A stretch of DNA of 8,343 nt from Acidobacteriota bacterium (GCA_003222835.1 QHXE01000612.1:1-8343), one strand, 5' to 3'. Positions 1 through 6,600 are shown, counted from the first letter of the stretch. Translations and numbers: made by a program. Notes: generated by a model not told the origin, from the sequence alone.

Positions 1-1445
1 ATCAACATTGATTTGCCTGCGCCCGAGGGACCGAGCACGCCAACAAATTCATTTGGCTCGATGGCCAGGCTTATATCGTCAAGCAACCTTCGCGATCCCC
101 GCCCAGGTTGGGCTACGCTCTCGGTAATCGCTATGGCATCGATGCGAGTTTTGGATCTCGTATCAAAAACCGCTATACCGCTGGGCGGGTCTACTCTGAG
201 CACAAAGGGCCCGATCTGCACCACATCCTCGCTCTGAACCAGACGCCTGCCGCTCACTCGTCCGCCATTCACATAAACGCCATTCGTCGAGCCGGCATCT
301 TCGATCTGTACTCCCTGCGCAGTGGTGATAAGCCGCGCGTGATGCTTCGAGATGAGCAGTCCATCGAGTTGAATATCATTCTCCGGCCCGCGGCCGACTG
401 AAAGATCCTGTTTGCCATCGAACGAGCGTTCAAAAAGTAGCTGCGCGTTGTTAGTGGCAGCAAAAGGAGTCTTTTGTTCGGTTTGCGATCGAGCGATGAT
501 TGTGCGCAATCCAATCTTAGGGTCCGACTTTGATAGTTCAGAACCTCGCAAGCGCGTTGGGGTCGCGGCTCTTGCCTCCAGCGGCGCACTGGCTGGATGT
601 GCGAAACGGAAGATTGGTCCCCCAGTGGCCAACTGCAAGCGGTCGCCGTCGTGAAGTGTCGTAGGTTGCGCGATGCGCTGATCATTGACGAGTGTTCCAT
701 TGAAACTGTTGAGGTCGGCGATCGCGTAGGTGCCATCTGCGTGTCTGCGGATCTCGGCGTGACGGCGCGAAACCACAGCCCCAGCGGCTTCAATGGAAAT
801 ATCCGCAGCGGCATCGCGACCGAGTAGCGTCACGTCCCTGTTAAGCGCATATTCGCGACCGACTTGAGTGGACGAACCACTCTGGCAGATCAAAACCGGC
901 ACTGGCTTCTGGGCCGCTGGAACAGAGGGAGTTGGCGTTGGGGCTAAACGAGGCTGACTGGGTGCGGGCGTATAGTCGGACTCTGGCGACTGCACACTCG
1001 CTACCGGAGTCTGCACCGGCGGTTCTACACCGGGATGAATTTGAGCCTGGGCGCGCAATGCGGCCTGCGCCCGCGCCGCCTCATCATCGATGAATGTTTC
1101 AGAAAAGGTTGGAGCAACCGGCGCCGGTGTTTCATCAATTAGCTCCACGCTAATTATTGGGCCATTGCGACCTAATTGAATGATCGCTCCCGACTGAATC
1201 TCCGTGGCGGCGCTAATAGGCTGGCCGTTGAGCAATGTTCCGTGACGCGAGCCTGTATCGGTCAGATACCACCGTCCGCCTTCATTGCGAATCTCTGCAT
1301 GAAGGCGTGAGACCATCGGCCAGCGCGCCCGCTCAAACGCCAGATTGTTCCGAACCGGGTCGCGACCGATCTTGATCGTGGTTTGTTTGAATTCGCGCTT
1401 CGCCAGTTTCTGCTCGCCGCGAACTTCCGTCAGGACTAAGCTCAT
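1..1445 (-). CDS. Triple-FHA-domain ABC transporter ATP-binding protein (partial, N-terminal 481 codons)
   Basis: The frame is open from ATG at 1445 to the window edge. Three forkhead-associated (phosphothreonine-binding) domains come first. FHA1 is at about residues 20-100 (G27-R28, S46-R47-x-H49, G69-T70, N73-G74), FHA2 at about 190-275 (G209-R210, S226-R227-x-H229, N249-G250-T251) and FHA3 at about 335-417 (G351-R352, S366-K-x-H369, N388-G389). An ABC ATPase begins near residue 435, with Walker A GPSGAGKS at 472-479. The linker between FHA1 and FHA2 is Pro/Ala/Gln-rich and carries several Thr-Pro pairs. In known FHA-ABC proteins such as mycobacterial Rv1747, FHA domains bind kinase-phosphorylated threonines and the ATPase is fused to an ABC-2 type permease. 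The permease would lie outside this window, so the substrate is unknown. FHA1 has His68 where the usual FHA loop Asn sits. The gene starts 10 bases after the topoisomerase stop, which suggests one transcript. Confidence 0.9.
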   Translation of the reverse strand, partial: MSLVLTEVRGEQKLAKREFKQTTIKIGRDPVRNNLAFERARWPMVSRLHAEIRNEGGRWYLTDTGSRHGTLLNGQPISAATEIQSGAIIQLGRNGPIISVELIDETPAPVAPTFSETFIDDEAARAQAALRAQAQIHPGVEPPVQTPVASVQSPESDYTPAPSQPRLAPTPTPSVPAAQKPVPVLICQSGSSTQVGREYALNRDVTLLGRDAAADISIEAAGAVVSRRHAEIRRHADGTYAIADLNSFNGTLVNDQRIAQPTTLHDGDRLQLATGGPIFRFAHPASAPLEARAATPTRLRGSELSKSDPKIGLRTIIARSQTEQKTPFAATNNAQLLFERSFDGKQDLSVGRGPENDIQLDGLLISKHHARLITTAQGVQIEDAGSTNGVYVNGGRVSGRRLVQSEDVVQIGPFVLRVDPPSGIAVFDTRSKTRIDAIAITESVAQPGRGSRRLLDDISLAIEPNEFVGVLGPSGAGKSML

Positions 1446-1455
1446 TAAGCATCTC

Positions 1456-2460
1456 TTACTGGAGGAGTTTCAGAAGCGCCCTTTCCGCCGGATGAAGTTT
1501 CGTGCCGCGGTAAGCCATGAATTGTTCCGGCGTCGTGAAATAGTGTTTCATGGTTGTGCCTTTCTCGAAGCTCTCGATCACTCCTGGACAAATGTACGAG
1601 CTTCGGCACACCGACGCGGTGTTTCCCAGCGTCTCCGCCGTCGTCTTGATCGCCGCCACGATCTTTCTCTTCCGCAACGAAGACTTTTCAGACTCCTCGG
1701 TCCCGGCATTTGCCAGCGCGCAGGCGCACACGAGGGTTCCTGCCCAGGTGCGAAAATCCTTCGCGCTGAACGACTCTCCCATTACTTCCTTTATGTAGTC
1801 GTTGATGTGTCTTCGCTTGATGTCGACAAACACTCCCTCTTCCGTTTCATATTTGAAAACTTCTGTCTCGCGGCACTTGAGCAGGGTTTTGAGGACTCTG
1901 GCAACGTGGCGATCGCGCAACTCTCGATATTGGCGCACGCCTGACTTCCCGGGAAAATCGAACCGAACTAAATCGCCCTGTACGGACACGTGGCTTGGTT
2001 TGAGCGTCGCTATCCCATAGCTGCCGTTTTCACTAGCATAGACCTCACTACCGGGACGCAAAAAGCAGGTTGAAAGCACCCTCAGGATACACGCCAAGAC
2101 CCGTTCCCGGCCGACTCCCGGTTGTCTTAAATGCCGCGCAACCGTAGTTCGCATCTTAGGCAGATCTTCCATGAAATGGATCAGTCTCCGGTATTTTCTG
2201 TTCTGCTGCGCCTTGGTGTGATTCTCATGGTAAAGGTATTGCCACCGGCCGGCGCCATCGCGGCCGACTGCTTGCAATTTGCCGTTAGGTGAAGGATTGA
2301 TTGCGACGTCGGTCCACGCCGGAGGTACCCTTAGCTTTTGAATCCTCGCGATATCGGAGCCTGAGAGTCTCTTCCCGTCAACACGCTGGTACGTGAATCC
2401 TCGCTGCGGCTTGCCAATTCGGATTATCCCCGTCCTTTGAAGGCGCTCAATTCCCGTCAT
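1456..2460 (-). CDS. DNA topoisomerase IB (poxvirus-like bacterial family)
   Basis: This 334-residue protein matches bacterial type IB topoisomerases, which nick one strand through a 3'-phosphotyrosine and relax supercoils without ATP or metal. The N-terminal domain covers about residues 20-75 (GFTY, then PPAWTDV at 46-52 and LQAVGRD at 62-68). The catalytic domain covers about 85-300. Catalytic residues are visible: R135 in LRPGSE, K172 in FPGKSG, R237 in KDFRTWAGT, N280 in LGNT and the nucleophile Y289 in SSYI. Asn at 280 replaces the His of the vaccinia enzyme, nine residues before Tyr; from memory, the Deinococcus radiodurans enzyme does the same. Length is normal for the bacterial family and nothing appears truncated. 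The start at 2460 is supported by the usual family N-terminus and a weak GAGAG upstream. Its position just before the FHA-ABC gene looks operonic rather than functional. Confidence 0.95.
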   Translation of the reverse strand: MTGIERLQRTGIIRIGKPQRGFTYQRVDGKRLSGSDIARIQKLRVPPAWTDVAINPSPNGKLQAVGRDGAGRWQYLYHENHTKAQQNRKYRRLIHFMEDLPKMRTTVARHLRQPGVGRERVLACILRVLSTCFLRPGSEVYASENGSYGIATLKPSHVSVQGDLVRFDFPGKSGVRQYRELRDRHVARVLKTLLKCRETEVFKYETEEGVFVDIKRRHINDYIKEVMGESFSAKDFRTWAGTLVCACALANAGTEESEKSSLRKRKIVAAIKTTAETLGNTASVCRSSYICPGVIESFEKGTTMKHYFTTPEQFMAYRGTKLHPAERALLKLLQ

Positions 2461-2991
2461 TAGGGCTCTCGATTAATCTACAAGATCCAGGCCACGCAAT
2501 GTAGTTTAGCGTCAACCTGCCTGCGATTTCCAACTGCCGTCAAGTGGGCCTTTGATGTGGGTGTAATTAGAAGTGAGAGTTTTGAACTACTGAAACCTCT
2601 GAGCTAACGGCGTTAGAGTACCAACTTCAGTTGGGTCCTTTTTCCGCGCCTAAAAGCCCAACTAAAGTTGGTACTCTAACGCCGTCATCCGAGATTCTCT
2701 CTCTTAATTGCACCCGTTGATATGGCAATTCATCACTTAGATCTGTGGAACGCGCTCGGATTCCGAGCTTCCGTTCACATCGGCTGAATTCCAAGCGTGT
2801 TTACGGGGACCGCTTTCGAGGCGTAGCTTGAAGATCAAAACAGAGGAGGTGAGAGCGAACCGAGAAGAAGAATGGGATGCAAAGAAAAGAGACCGCCGAC
2901 TAAGGTGACCGATCTTCGGCCAACACGTTCTCGCATTCGGACCCCACATTCTCGGCTAGTTCGTTAAACTGTTGCCGCGGTTAATCGCCTA
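2461..2991. other. Gene-less stretch between infA and the topoisomerase gene
   Basis: About 530 bases without a convincing gene. It holds the upstream region of the topoisomerase gene at 2461-2530, the REP-like inverted repeat at 2607-2685, and an unexplained 2700-2990 segment downstream of infA. On the plus strand a frame stays open from 2741 to a TGA at 2906-2908 with a hydrophilic, Lys/Glu/Arg-rich translation and no ATG, so it may be a gene remnant. An antisense frame at 2737-2949 gives 70 residues with no recognisable domain and no ribosome binding site. I see no clear intrinsic terminator for infA apart from the inverted repeat itself. Confidence 0.6.
2607..2685. repeat. Long imperfect inverted repeat, REP-like
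   Basis: The 29-base arms at 2607-2635 and 2657-2685 are reverse complements with a single mismatch, separated by 21 bases. Each arm is itself nested-palindromic: CCAACTTCAGTTGG at 2621-2634 and CCAACTAAAGTTGG at 2658-2671. The left arm also begins within TAACGGCGTTA at 2605-2615. A CTTTT/AAAAG match at 2638-2642 and 2652-2656 can extend the hairpin towards the loop. This nested build resembles repetitive extragenic palindromes moved by RAYT (Y1-type) transposases. It could also stop transcription from infA. One copy in one window cannot prove that it is dispersed. Confidence 0.75.
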
Positions 2992-3213
2992 TTACTTATA
3001 TCTATAAGTAATCCGGCCGCGCGAAAGATCATACGGGGACATTTCGACGCTGACTCTATCGCCGACTAAGATGCGTATCCGGTGCTTGCGCATCTTGCCG
3101 GAAATAGCCGCGAGCACGACGTGGGCGCTATTATCCAATTGCACTTTGAAAAATGCGTTGGGCTGCTTATCGATAATCGTGCCCTCCGCTGGAACCAAAT
3201 CTTCTCTTGCCAA
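2992..3213 (-). CDS. infA: Translation initiation factor IF-1, TTG start
   Basis: This is a 73-residue OB-fold protein that binds the 30S A site during initiation. The family signature is clear: [12 protein letters not shown] at 2-13, PNAFFKVQL at 18-26, [13 protein letters not shown] at 37-49, GDRV at 51-54, and the hallmark [13 protein letters not shown] at 59-71. The start is TTG at 3213. It gives the usual IF-1 length and N-terminus, and a GGAG lies 8 bases upstream. The same frame runs open to an ATG at 3381, but that would add 56 residues that overlap the upstream gene and do not belong to IF-1. The gene sits 23 bases after the 80-residue hypothetical gene, so the two are probably cotranscribed. 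A TTG start may limit or tune IF-1 output. Confidence 0.95.
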   Translation of the reverse strand: MAREDLVPAEGTIIDKQPNAFFKVQLDNSAHVVLAAISGKMRKHRIRILVGDRVSVEMSPYDLSRGRITYRYK

Positions 3214-3221
3214 TGGGTTTT

Positions 3222-3225
3222 CTCC
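3222..3225 (-). promoter_or_regulatory. Ribosome binding site that fixes the infA TTG start
   Basis: GGAG on the minus strand ends 8 bases before TTG at 3213, ideal Shine-Dalgarno spacing. No other start codon nearby gives a family-length IF-1, so this site decides the start. It lies in the 23-base gap after the upstream gene's stop. Confidence 0.75.
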
Positions 3226-3236
3226 GTTAGAATATT

Positions 3237-3479
3237 TTATTCCTGATAGTGTTCGACCATGTTTCTCTGTAAGGCGGCGGGGAGCGCTTTCCAATTCGTG
3301 GTACAAAGGACTTTCGGCGTGACGTCGCTTAAGCGCATGCGTGCGACCCGCCACTGCGTAAGCTTCTCGTCGTAACGCCACCGATAATATGGGCCATCCG
3401 CGCGACGGCTGTAAAAGACCCCGCAGCCATCTTGCGTCTCGGTTGTTTGAGTATTTACGTAGACTCGGAGCCCGTTCAT
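3237..3479 (-). CDS. Conserved-looking hypothetical protein upstream of infA
   Basis: 80 residues, starting [10 protein letters not shown] and ending in EHYQE. I cannot assign a domain. It is soluble, with no signal peptide or membrane segment. It is aromatic-rich in the middle ([10 protein letters not shown] at residues 29-38, then a Trp at 43) and has two cysteines (C19 and C59), too far apart for a zinc knuckle. From memory similar small proteins occur beside infA in related acidobacteria, but I cannot confirm that here. Only a weak AAGAG sits upstream of the ATG. Its stop is 23 bases from the infA start and the next gene upstream is 78 bases away, so it is most likely part of the infA transcript. 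A role in initiation or ribosome assembly would be guilt by association only. Confidence 0.75.
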   Translation of the reverse strand: MNGLRVYVNTQTTETQDGCGVFYSRRADGPYYRWRYDEKLTQWRVARMRLSDVTPKVLCTTNWKALPAALQRNMVEHYQE

Positions 3480-3557
3480 TGTTTGAGACTCTTAGATCGG
3501 CTTTGAAGTTCGTGTCTCTCCATTAATTTTTCTCGTAATCGGCATGGCGTCTTTCAT

Positions 3558-3902
3558 TTAGACATGAGCATGAATTAGACGGCGAATTCGATCCGCAAAC
3601 AGGACGTCAATCTTGCCCGGCTCGATAATCGCCGTTACTTCACCTTCGCCAAATGTCGGGTGAATCATTGTTTGGCCGCGGCGATAAGTGCGCGCTCGAT
3701 CATAGGGTGCGCCGGCTTTAGTAGAAGCGCGACGCGTTGTGCCGCTCTTGTACGGAACGCGCGAGCCACATATCGGGCAACTAACCCGCGTGATCTTTCC
3801 TTTCTTAGTGACGGAAGCAACGATGTGACCGCGCTCTTCGCCGCAAGCGATGCACATCTGTTCGACTCGATCCCCGATCGCGAAAATTTCTTTCTCTTCC
3901 AT
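3558..3902 (-). CDS. Small zinc-ribbon protein with C-terminal SH3-like tail
   Basis: 114 residues. The N-terminal half has two CxxC knuckles, C17-C20 (CIAC) and C42-C45 (CPIC), spaced like a zinc ribbon. A basic linker at about 47-75 (KSGTTRRAS, then RARTYRRG) follows. The C-terminal part, about 76-112, carries HPTFGEGEV and ends in a strand-rich stretch with VLFADRIRRLIHA. That pattern resembles the small SH3/Tudor-like fold at the C-terminus of UvrD/PcrA helicases, which contacts RNA polymerase. I infer a nucleic-acid or polymerase-binding role; no enzyme motif is present. A strong purine-rich ribosome site (GGAGGGAG) lies just before ATG at 3902. It lies between the RRM gene and the infA pair, all in one direction. 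Confidence 0.8.
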   Translation of the reverse strand: MEEKEIFAIGDRVEQMCIACGEERGHIVASVTKKGKITRVSCPICGSRVPYKSGTTRRASTKAGAPYDRARTYRRGQTMIHPTFGEGEVTAIIEPGKIDVLFADRIRRLIHAHV

Positions 3903-3994
3903 ATTACTCCCTCCCTGGGAGGTCCGAGGCTTTTCGAAAACTTCGACTCGCCAATTCCATTTCAGCTCGGCACGGTCTTCTGTCTAGTGGCAGG

Positions 3995-4027
3995 GGTCAC
4001 CGTGGCGAACGAATTCACCACGGGACC
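3995..4027 (-). repeat. Hairpin between the RRM gene and the zinc-ribbon gene
   Basis: GGTC (3995-3998) pairs with GACC (4024-4027), CCGTGG (4000-4005) with CCACGG (4018-4023), and GAA (4007-4009) with TTC (4014-4016). The stem has one bulged base, one mismatch and a four-base loop. It lies 40 bases after the RRM stop. No U-tract follows on the minus strand, so it is not a classic terminator. It may protect the RRM mRNA 3' end or set the ratio between RRM and downstream genes. Confidence 0.55.
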
Positions 4028-4067
4028 AATAACAGTCTGCTTACGGCTTACTGCTGTTTTCCGGTAA

Positions 4068-4439
4068 TTACCAGCGTGGCTCGCGATGACCGCCGTAGTT
4101 GCCACCACGATTGCCGCCGCCGCCGCCACCACGATTACCACCAAAGCCACCGCGCCCGCCGGAAAAGCCACGTCCGCCACCGCCACGATTTTCGCGAGGC
4201 TTGGCTTCGTTGACTTTCAAAGCGCGGCCATTAACTTCCTTGCCATTGAATTGATCAATCGCCGCTGCGGCTTCTTCGTTGCTGGACATTTCGACGAACC
4301 CGAAGCCTCGTGAACGTCCAGTGTCGCGGTCTTCGACTACGCTCGCTGACTGAACCGTGCCGGCCTGAGCAAACAATTCCTGCAGCTCCTCACTGGTGGT
4401 TTGGAAAGCGAGGTTTCCCACATAAAGTTTCGTTGCCAT
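4068..4439 (-). CDS. Glycine-rich RRM RNA-binding protein
   Basis: 123 residues made of one RNA recognition motif and a disordered glycine tail. RNP2 is LYVGNL at residues 5-10 and RNP1 is RGFGFVEM at 44-51, both with the aromatic residues that stack on RNA bases. The RRM ends near residue 82 (NGRALKVNEAKP). From about 85 the tail is Gly/Arg/Asn-rich with RGG-type repeats, as in bacterial and plant cold-induced glycine-rich RNA-binding proteins. The family binds single-stranded RNA and in cyanobacteria is often cold-regulated. The start at 4439 is preceded by AAAGG 8 bases upstream. It heads a same-direction series ending at infA and has a leader of over 200 bases. The tail's GGN-rich DNA makes long false frames on the other strand. 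Confidence 0.95.
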   Translation of the reverse strand: MATKLYVGNLAFQTTSEELQELFAQAGTVQSASVVEDRDTGRSRGFGFVEMSSNEEAAAAIDQFNGKEVNGRALKVNEAKPRENRGGGGRGFSGGRGGFGGNRGGGGGGNRGGNYGGHREPRW

Positions 4440-4612
4440 AGATTTAACCTTTCCCTTTTTGGATTGAAAAAGAAGCTACGCGAATCGGATTGGCTTCGGC
4501 GAAACGGTTGCGGTCGAAGGACCAGGTTCGGATGCTCTTAAAAGAGCGGCTTCTGAAGTTTGAATACAAGCCCCACTCTCGAACTCATCCAAACGCCGGC
4601 GCTAATCGTTTT

Positions 4613-4651
<39 letters not shown>

Positions 4652-4663
4652 TTAACCGACGCT

Positions 4664-4693
4664 ATAATGCCCTAATTCGTGGTTAGTTTGCAA
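4664..4693 (-). promoter_or_regulatory. Candidate promoter of the RRM gene
   Basis: On the minus strand TTGCAA (4693-4688) and CATTAT (4669-4664) are 18 bases apart; each matches 4 of 6 positions of the sigma-70 type consensus. Transcription would start near 4657, giving a leader of about 215 bases. The match is modest. Confidence 0.3.
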
Positions 4694-4765
4694 CGTGACA
4701 GAAGGCCCAGCGTGTGCGAAGCGTGAGCCGAATTGCCGCCTTTTTGATCGGCGCTGCGAGTCTCC

Positions 4766-5431
4766 CTAAGGCTTCTGATATGGCCGCTTGTAGTCCAGCG
4801 CATAACGCGGGGCATCGATGTTGGTTGGCAAACGCGTATCACCTATCGGCGCGTCAGCAACCATTCGTAATGGAATCACGCCTGCCCAAATGGGCAATTC
4901 ATAATCTTCTTCGTCGTCGAGTGGTGGTCCGGTGCGTACCTTCGCTGAGGCTTCGTTGAGTGACAGAGAAAGCACAGTTGTCAATTGCGCCTCGCGCTCA
5001 CTTGGTTCGCGCACATCGTCCCAGCGACCCGGAATCATATGCTCAGACAGCGCCCGGAGCGCCACGATCTTATCCTCCGGATCGTCAATCATTGTCGCGC
5101 GGCCGAAGACGACGACCGCGCGATAGTTCATTGAGTGATGAAAAGCCGATCGGGCCAGCACCAGACCATCAATCAAAGTCACCGTGAGGCAGATCTCAAT
5201 TCCCTTCCCCAAGCTGCGCAACATGCGGCTGGCTTGCGAGCCATGAACGAACAATTTATCGCCAACGCGCGCGTAACCTGTGGGAATCACGAACGGCTGG
5301 CCGTCAACTGCGAAGCCAACGTGGCAGACGAAACCTTCATCGAGAATTTGATCGATTAGCTCGCGGTCGTAGCTGCCGCGTTGTGGCAGACGTTTCAAAG
5401 TAGTGCGCGCCGTTTGGGGAAATTTGTTCAT
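4766..5431 (-). CDS. Flavin-binding protein of the pyridoxamine 5'-phosphate oxidase / Nim-like family
   Basis: 221 residues with the split-barrel FMN-binding fold of the PNPOx-like group that includes nitroimidazole-resistance (Nim) proteins. Family landmarks: RLPQRGSYDRELI at 14-26, the first strands VCHVGF at 35-40 and PFVIPTGYAR at 46-55, LFVHGSQASRML at 60-71, the very typical DGLVLARSAFHHSMNYR at 88-104 and a C-terminal ELPIWAGVIPL at 178-188. No signal peptide, so it is cytoplasmic. Members bind FMN and are annotated as flavin-nucleotide-binding or NimA-like; the physiological substrate is usually unknown, and drug reduction should not be assumed. GAGG lies 5 bases before the ATG. It seems to be its own unit, with a candidate promoter upstream. 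Confidence 0.9.
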   Translation of the reverse strand: MNKFPQTARTTLKRLPQRGSYDRELIDQILDEGFVCHVGFAVDGQPFVIPTGYARVGDKLFVHGSQASRMLRSLGKGIEICLTVTLIDGLVLARSAFHHSMNYRAVVVFGRATMIDDPEDKIVALRALSEHMIPGRWDDVREPSEREAQLTTVLSLSLNEASAKVRTGPPLDDEEDYELPIWAGVIPLRMVADAPIGDTRLPTNIDAPRYALDYKRPYQKP

Positions 5432-5462
5432 TGAGTCCTCGGTGTTCGTCGAATCTGTTTTG

Positions 5463-5491
5463 AGAATAATTTAGCCGACGGAGACACACAA
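5463..5491 (-). promoter_or_regulatory. Candidate promoter of the flavin-binding protein gene
   Basis: On the minus strand TTGTGT (5491-5486) and TATTCT (5468-5463) are separated by 17 bases, about 30 bases upstream of the start codon. They match 3/6 and 4/6 of the consensus. The correct spacing is the main support. Confidence 0.3.
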
Positions 5492-5525
5492 GCTCAGCGT
5501 GTTTAGGTTTGCTCCAGGGATCCAA

Positions 5526-5564
5526 TTAAAGGACGCGCCGGAGACTTGCAACTCCGGCGCGTTT
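5526..5564 (-). terminator. Hairpin terminator after the BON-domain gene
   Basis: ACGCGCCGGAG (5533-5543) and CTCCGGCGCGT (5552-5562) form a perfect 11-pair GC-rich stem with an 8-base loop, extendable by two G-U pairs. On the minus strand it is followed by CCTTTAATT, a weak U-tract. It lies about 80 bases after the BON stop, before the flavoprotein promoter, so it separates the two units. Confidence 0.6.
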
Positions 5565-5642
5565 CCATGCTGGGGTGCCGGGCACTGATCGTGTATACCA
5601 TTAGCATCAGAGCCCGGGGACACGGTAAAGATGGAACTAGAC

Positions 5643-6233
5643 TCAATATCCAACGCTAATTTGATTGTCGATTGACTTCACTCCTTTCACGCTCCTCACA
5701 GCGCGCTCCACTTGAGCCTTCTGGCTTTCGGTCTTCACTACGCCGGTAAGTATCACCTTCCCATTGAGCACCACGGCGGTTATGCCAAGCGATGCAAGAC
5801 TGGGATCGTCACTCAACTTCTTGTCGAGAGCCGTCTGGATCGTTGAGTCGTCCGAGACTTTTCCGCTGGTCGAGCCACCCGCTGGTGGCGGGTTGTTAAC
5901 TATAACCGGCGCAGGTTGCGTTGCCGGCGCGGGTTGCTGAACTACGATAGGTGGCTGCGGCTGCACCGGCTGCTGGGCAGGCTGCTGAATAATTGTCTGG
6001 GGAGGCTGCTGAGCGGTTGCATTGTTATTCATCGTATCCTGTCGATTGAGGACGAAGAGAATCATAACGGCCGCAAGCGCAATGACTGCTATTACGACCG
6101 CGGCGAGCGTTGCGCCCGAAACACCGCTGCTCTGCGGGTGGCGGACTTGTTCAGAATGAACGACCTCACGTCTTTCGTGCGGCGTTTCGACAACTATGCG
6201 TCTTCGTTCTCCATGTTCATCTTGATAAGCCAT
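5643..6233 (-). CDS. Membrane-anchored BON-domain protein
   Basis: 196 residues in four parts: a charged N-terminus (1-38, with RRR and ERRE clusters), one hydrophobic helix at about 41-62 (ATLAAVVIAVIALAAVMILF), a Pro/Gln/Val-rich linker at 74-120 and a BON domain at about 128-196 (SDDSTIQTALDKKLSDDPSL, then VVLNGKVILTGVV, SVKGVKSIDNQISV). BON domains (as in OsmY) bind phospholipids or other surface ligands. The positive residues before the helix predict the N-terminus in the cytoplasm and the BON domain outside the inner membrane, held off by the linker. AAAGGAG is 9 bases before the ATG. It is a single-gene unit: a divergent gene lies upstream and a hairpin terminator downstream. A role in envelope stress is suggested by the family, not shown here. 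Confidence 0.9.
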   Translation of the reverse strand: MAYQDEHGERRRIVVETPHERREVVHSEQVRHPQSSGVSGATLAAVVIAVIALAAVMILFVLNRQDTMNNNATAQQPPQTIIQQPAQQPVQPQPPIVVQQPAPATQPAPVIVNNPPPAGGSTSGKVSDDSTIQTALDKKLSDDPSLASLGITAVVLNGKVILTGVVKTESQKAQVERAVRSVKGVKSIDNQISVGY

Positions 6234-6600
6234 CTTCTTTGTCTCCTTTGCTCAAATCGCTGCGTGATCGAGACCACTTTCGAAAACTCACTCAGCAAGC
6301 TGCATTCCGAGATTGGATGGGGCGCGCTTTTGCAATAATCAAGCAACAAACACCCCCAATCCACGCAGAAATAGAACACTTACTACCAGGGTTCGGCGGG
6401 CGAAGGAGAAAAGTTAAACGTATGCTTTCGATTCTCGATCGGATCACATCGGAACAAGGATGGAACAGTGCGGGGTCGGCTTGACGCGGAGCGATTGACC
6501 GGAGTAGCTTTCGCGTGAAACAGACATGACGCGGTCCAGCAGGCAATGACTTAGCGCGTTGTGTCTGAAGAGTAAATAGAAGACTGGGAGTGAACAAGGC
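6234..6600. other. Divergent promoter region between the BON and DinB-like genes
   Basis: 367 bases separating divergently transcribed genes, so it must hold both promoters. On the plus strand TTGACG (6481-6486) is followed 18 bases later by TAGCTT (6505-6510), a weak candidate for the DinB-like gene. No convincing promoter for the BON gene is visible. Open frames here lack domains and ribosome sites, so I see no further gene. Confidence 0.5.

Noticed and set aside
269..814. 181-residue minus-strand frame
   Set aside because: Out of frame within the FHA2-FHA3 coding region, which keeps clear motifs throughout.
1345..1944. 199-residue plus-strand open frame
   Set aside because: Antisense to the topoisomerase and FHA-ABC genes, no domain, no ribosome site; both overlapped genes have clear catalytic or binding motifs.
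2737..2949. 70-residue minus-strand frame
   Set aside because: No ribosome site and no recognisable pattern.
4663..4668. Perfect TATAAT on the plus strand
   Set aside because: No -35 match at 16-18 bases and no plus-strand gene downstream; it overlaps the minus-strand promoter candidate.
5471..5653. 60-residue minus-strand frame
   Set aside because: It spans the GC-rich terminator hairpin and lacks a ribosome site.
6330..6346. TTGC-N9-GCAA dyad upstream of the BON gene
   Set aside because: Arms of only 4 bases are expected by chance.
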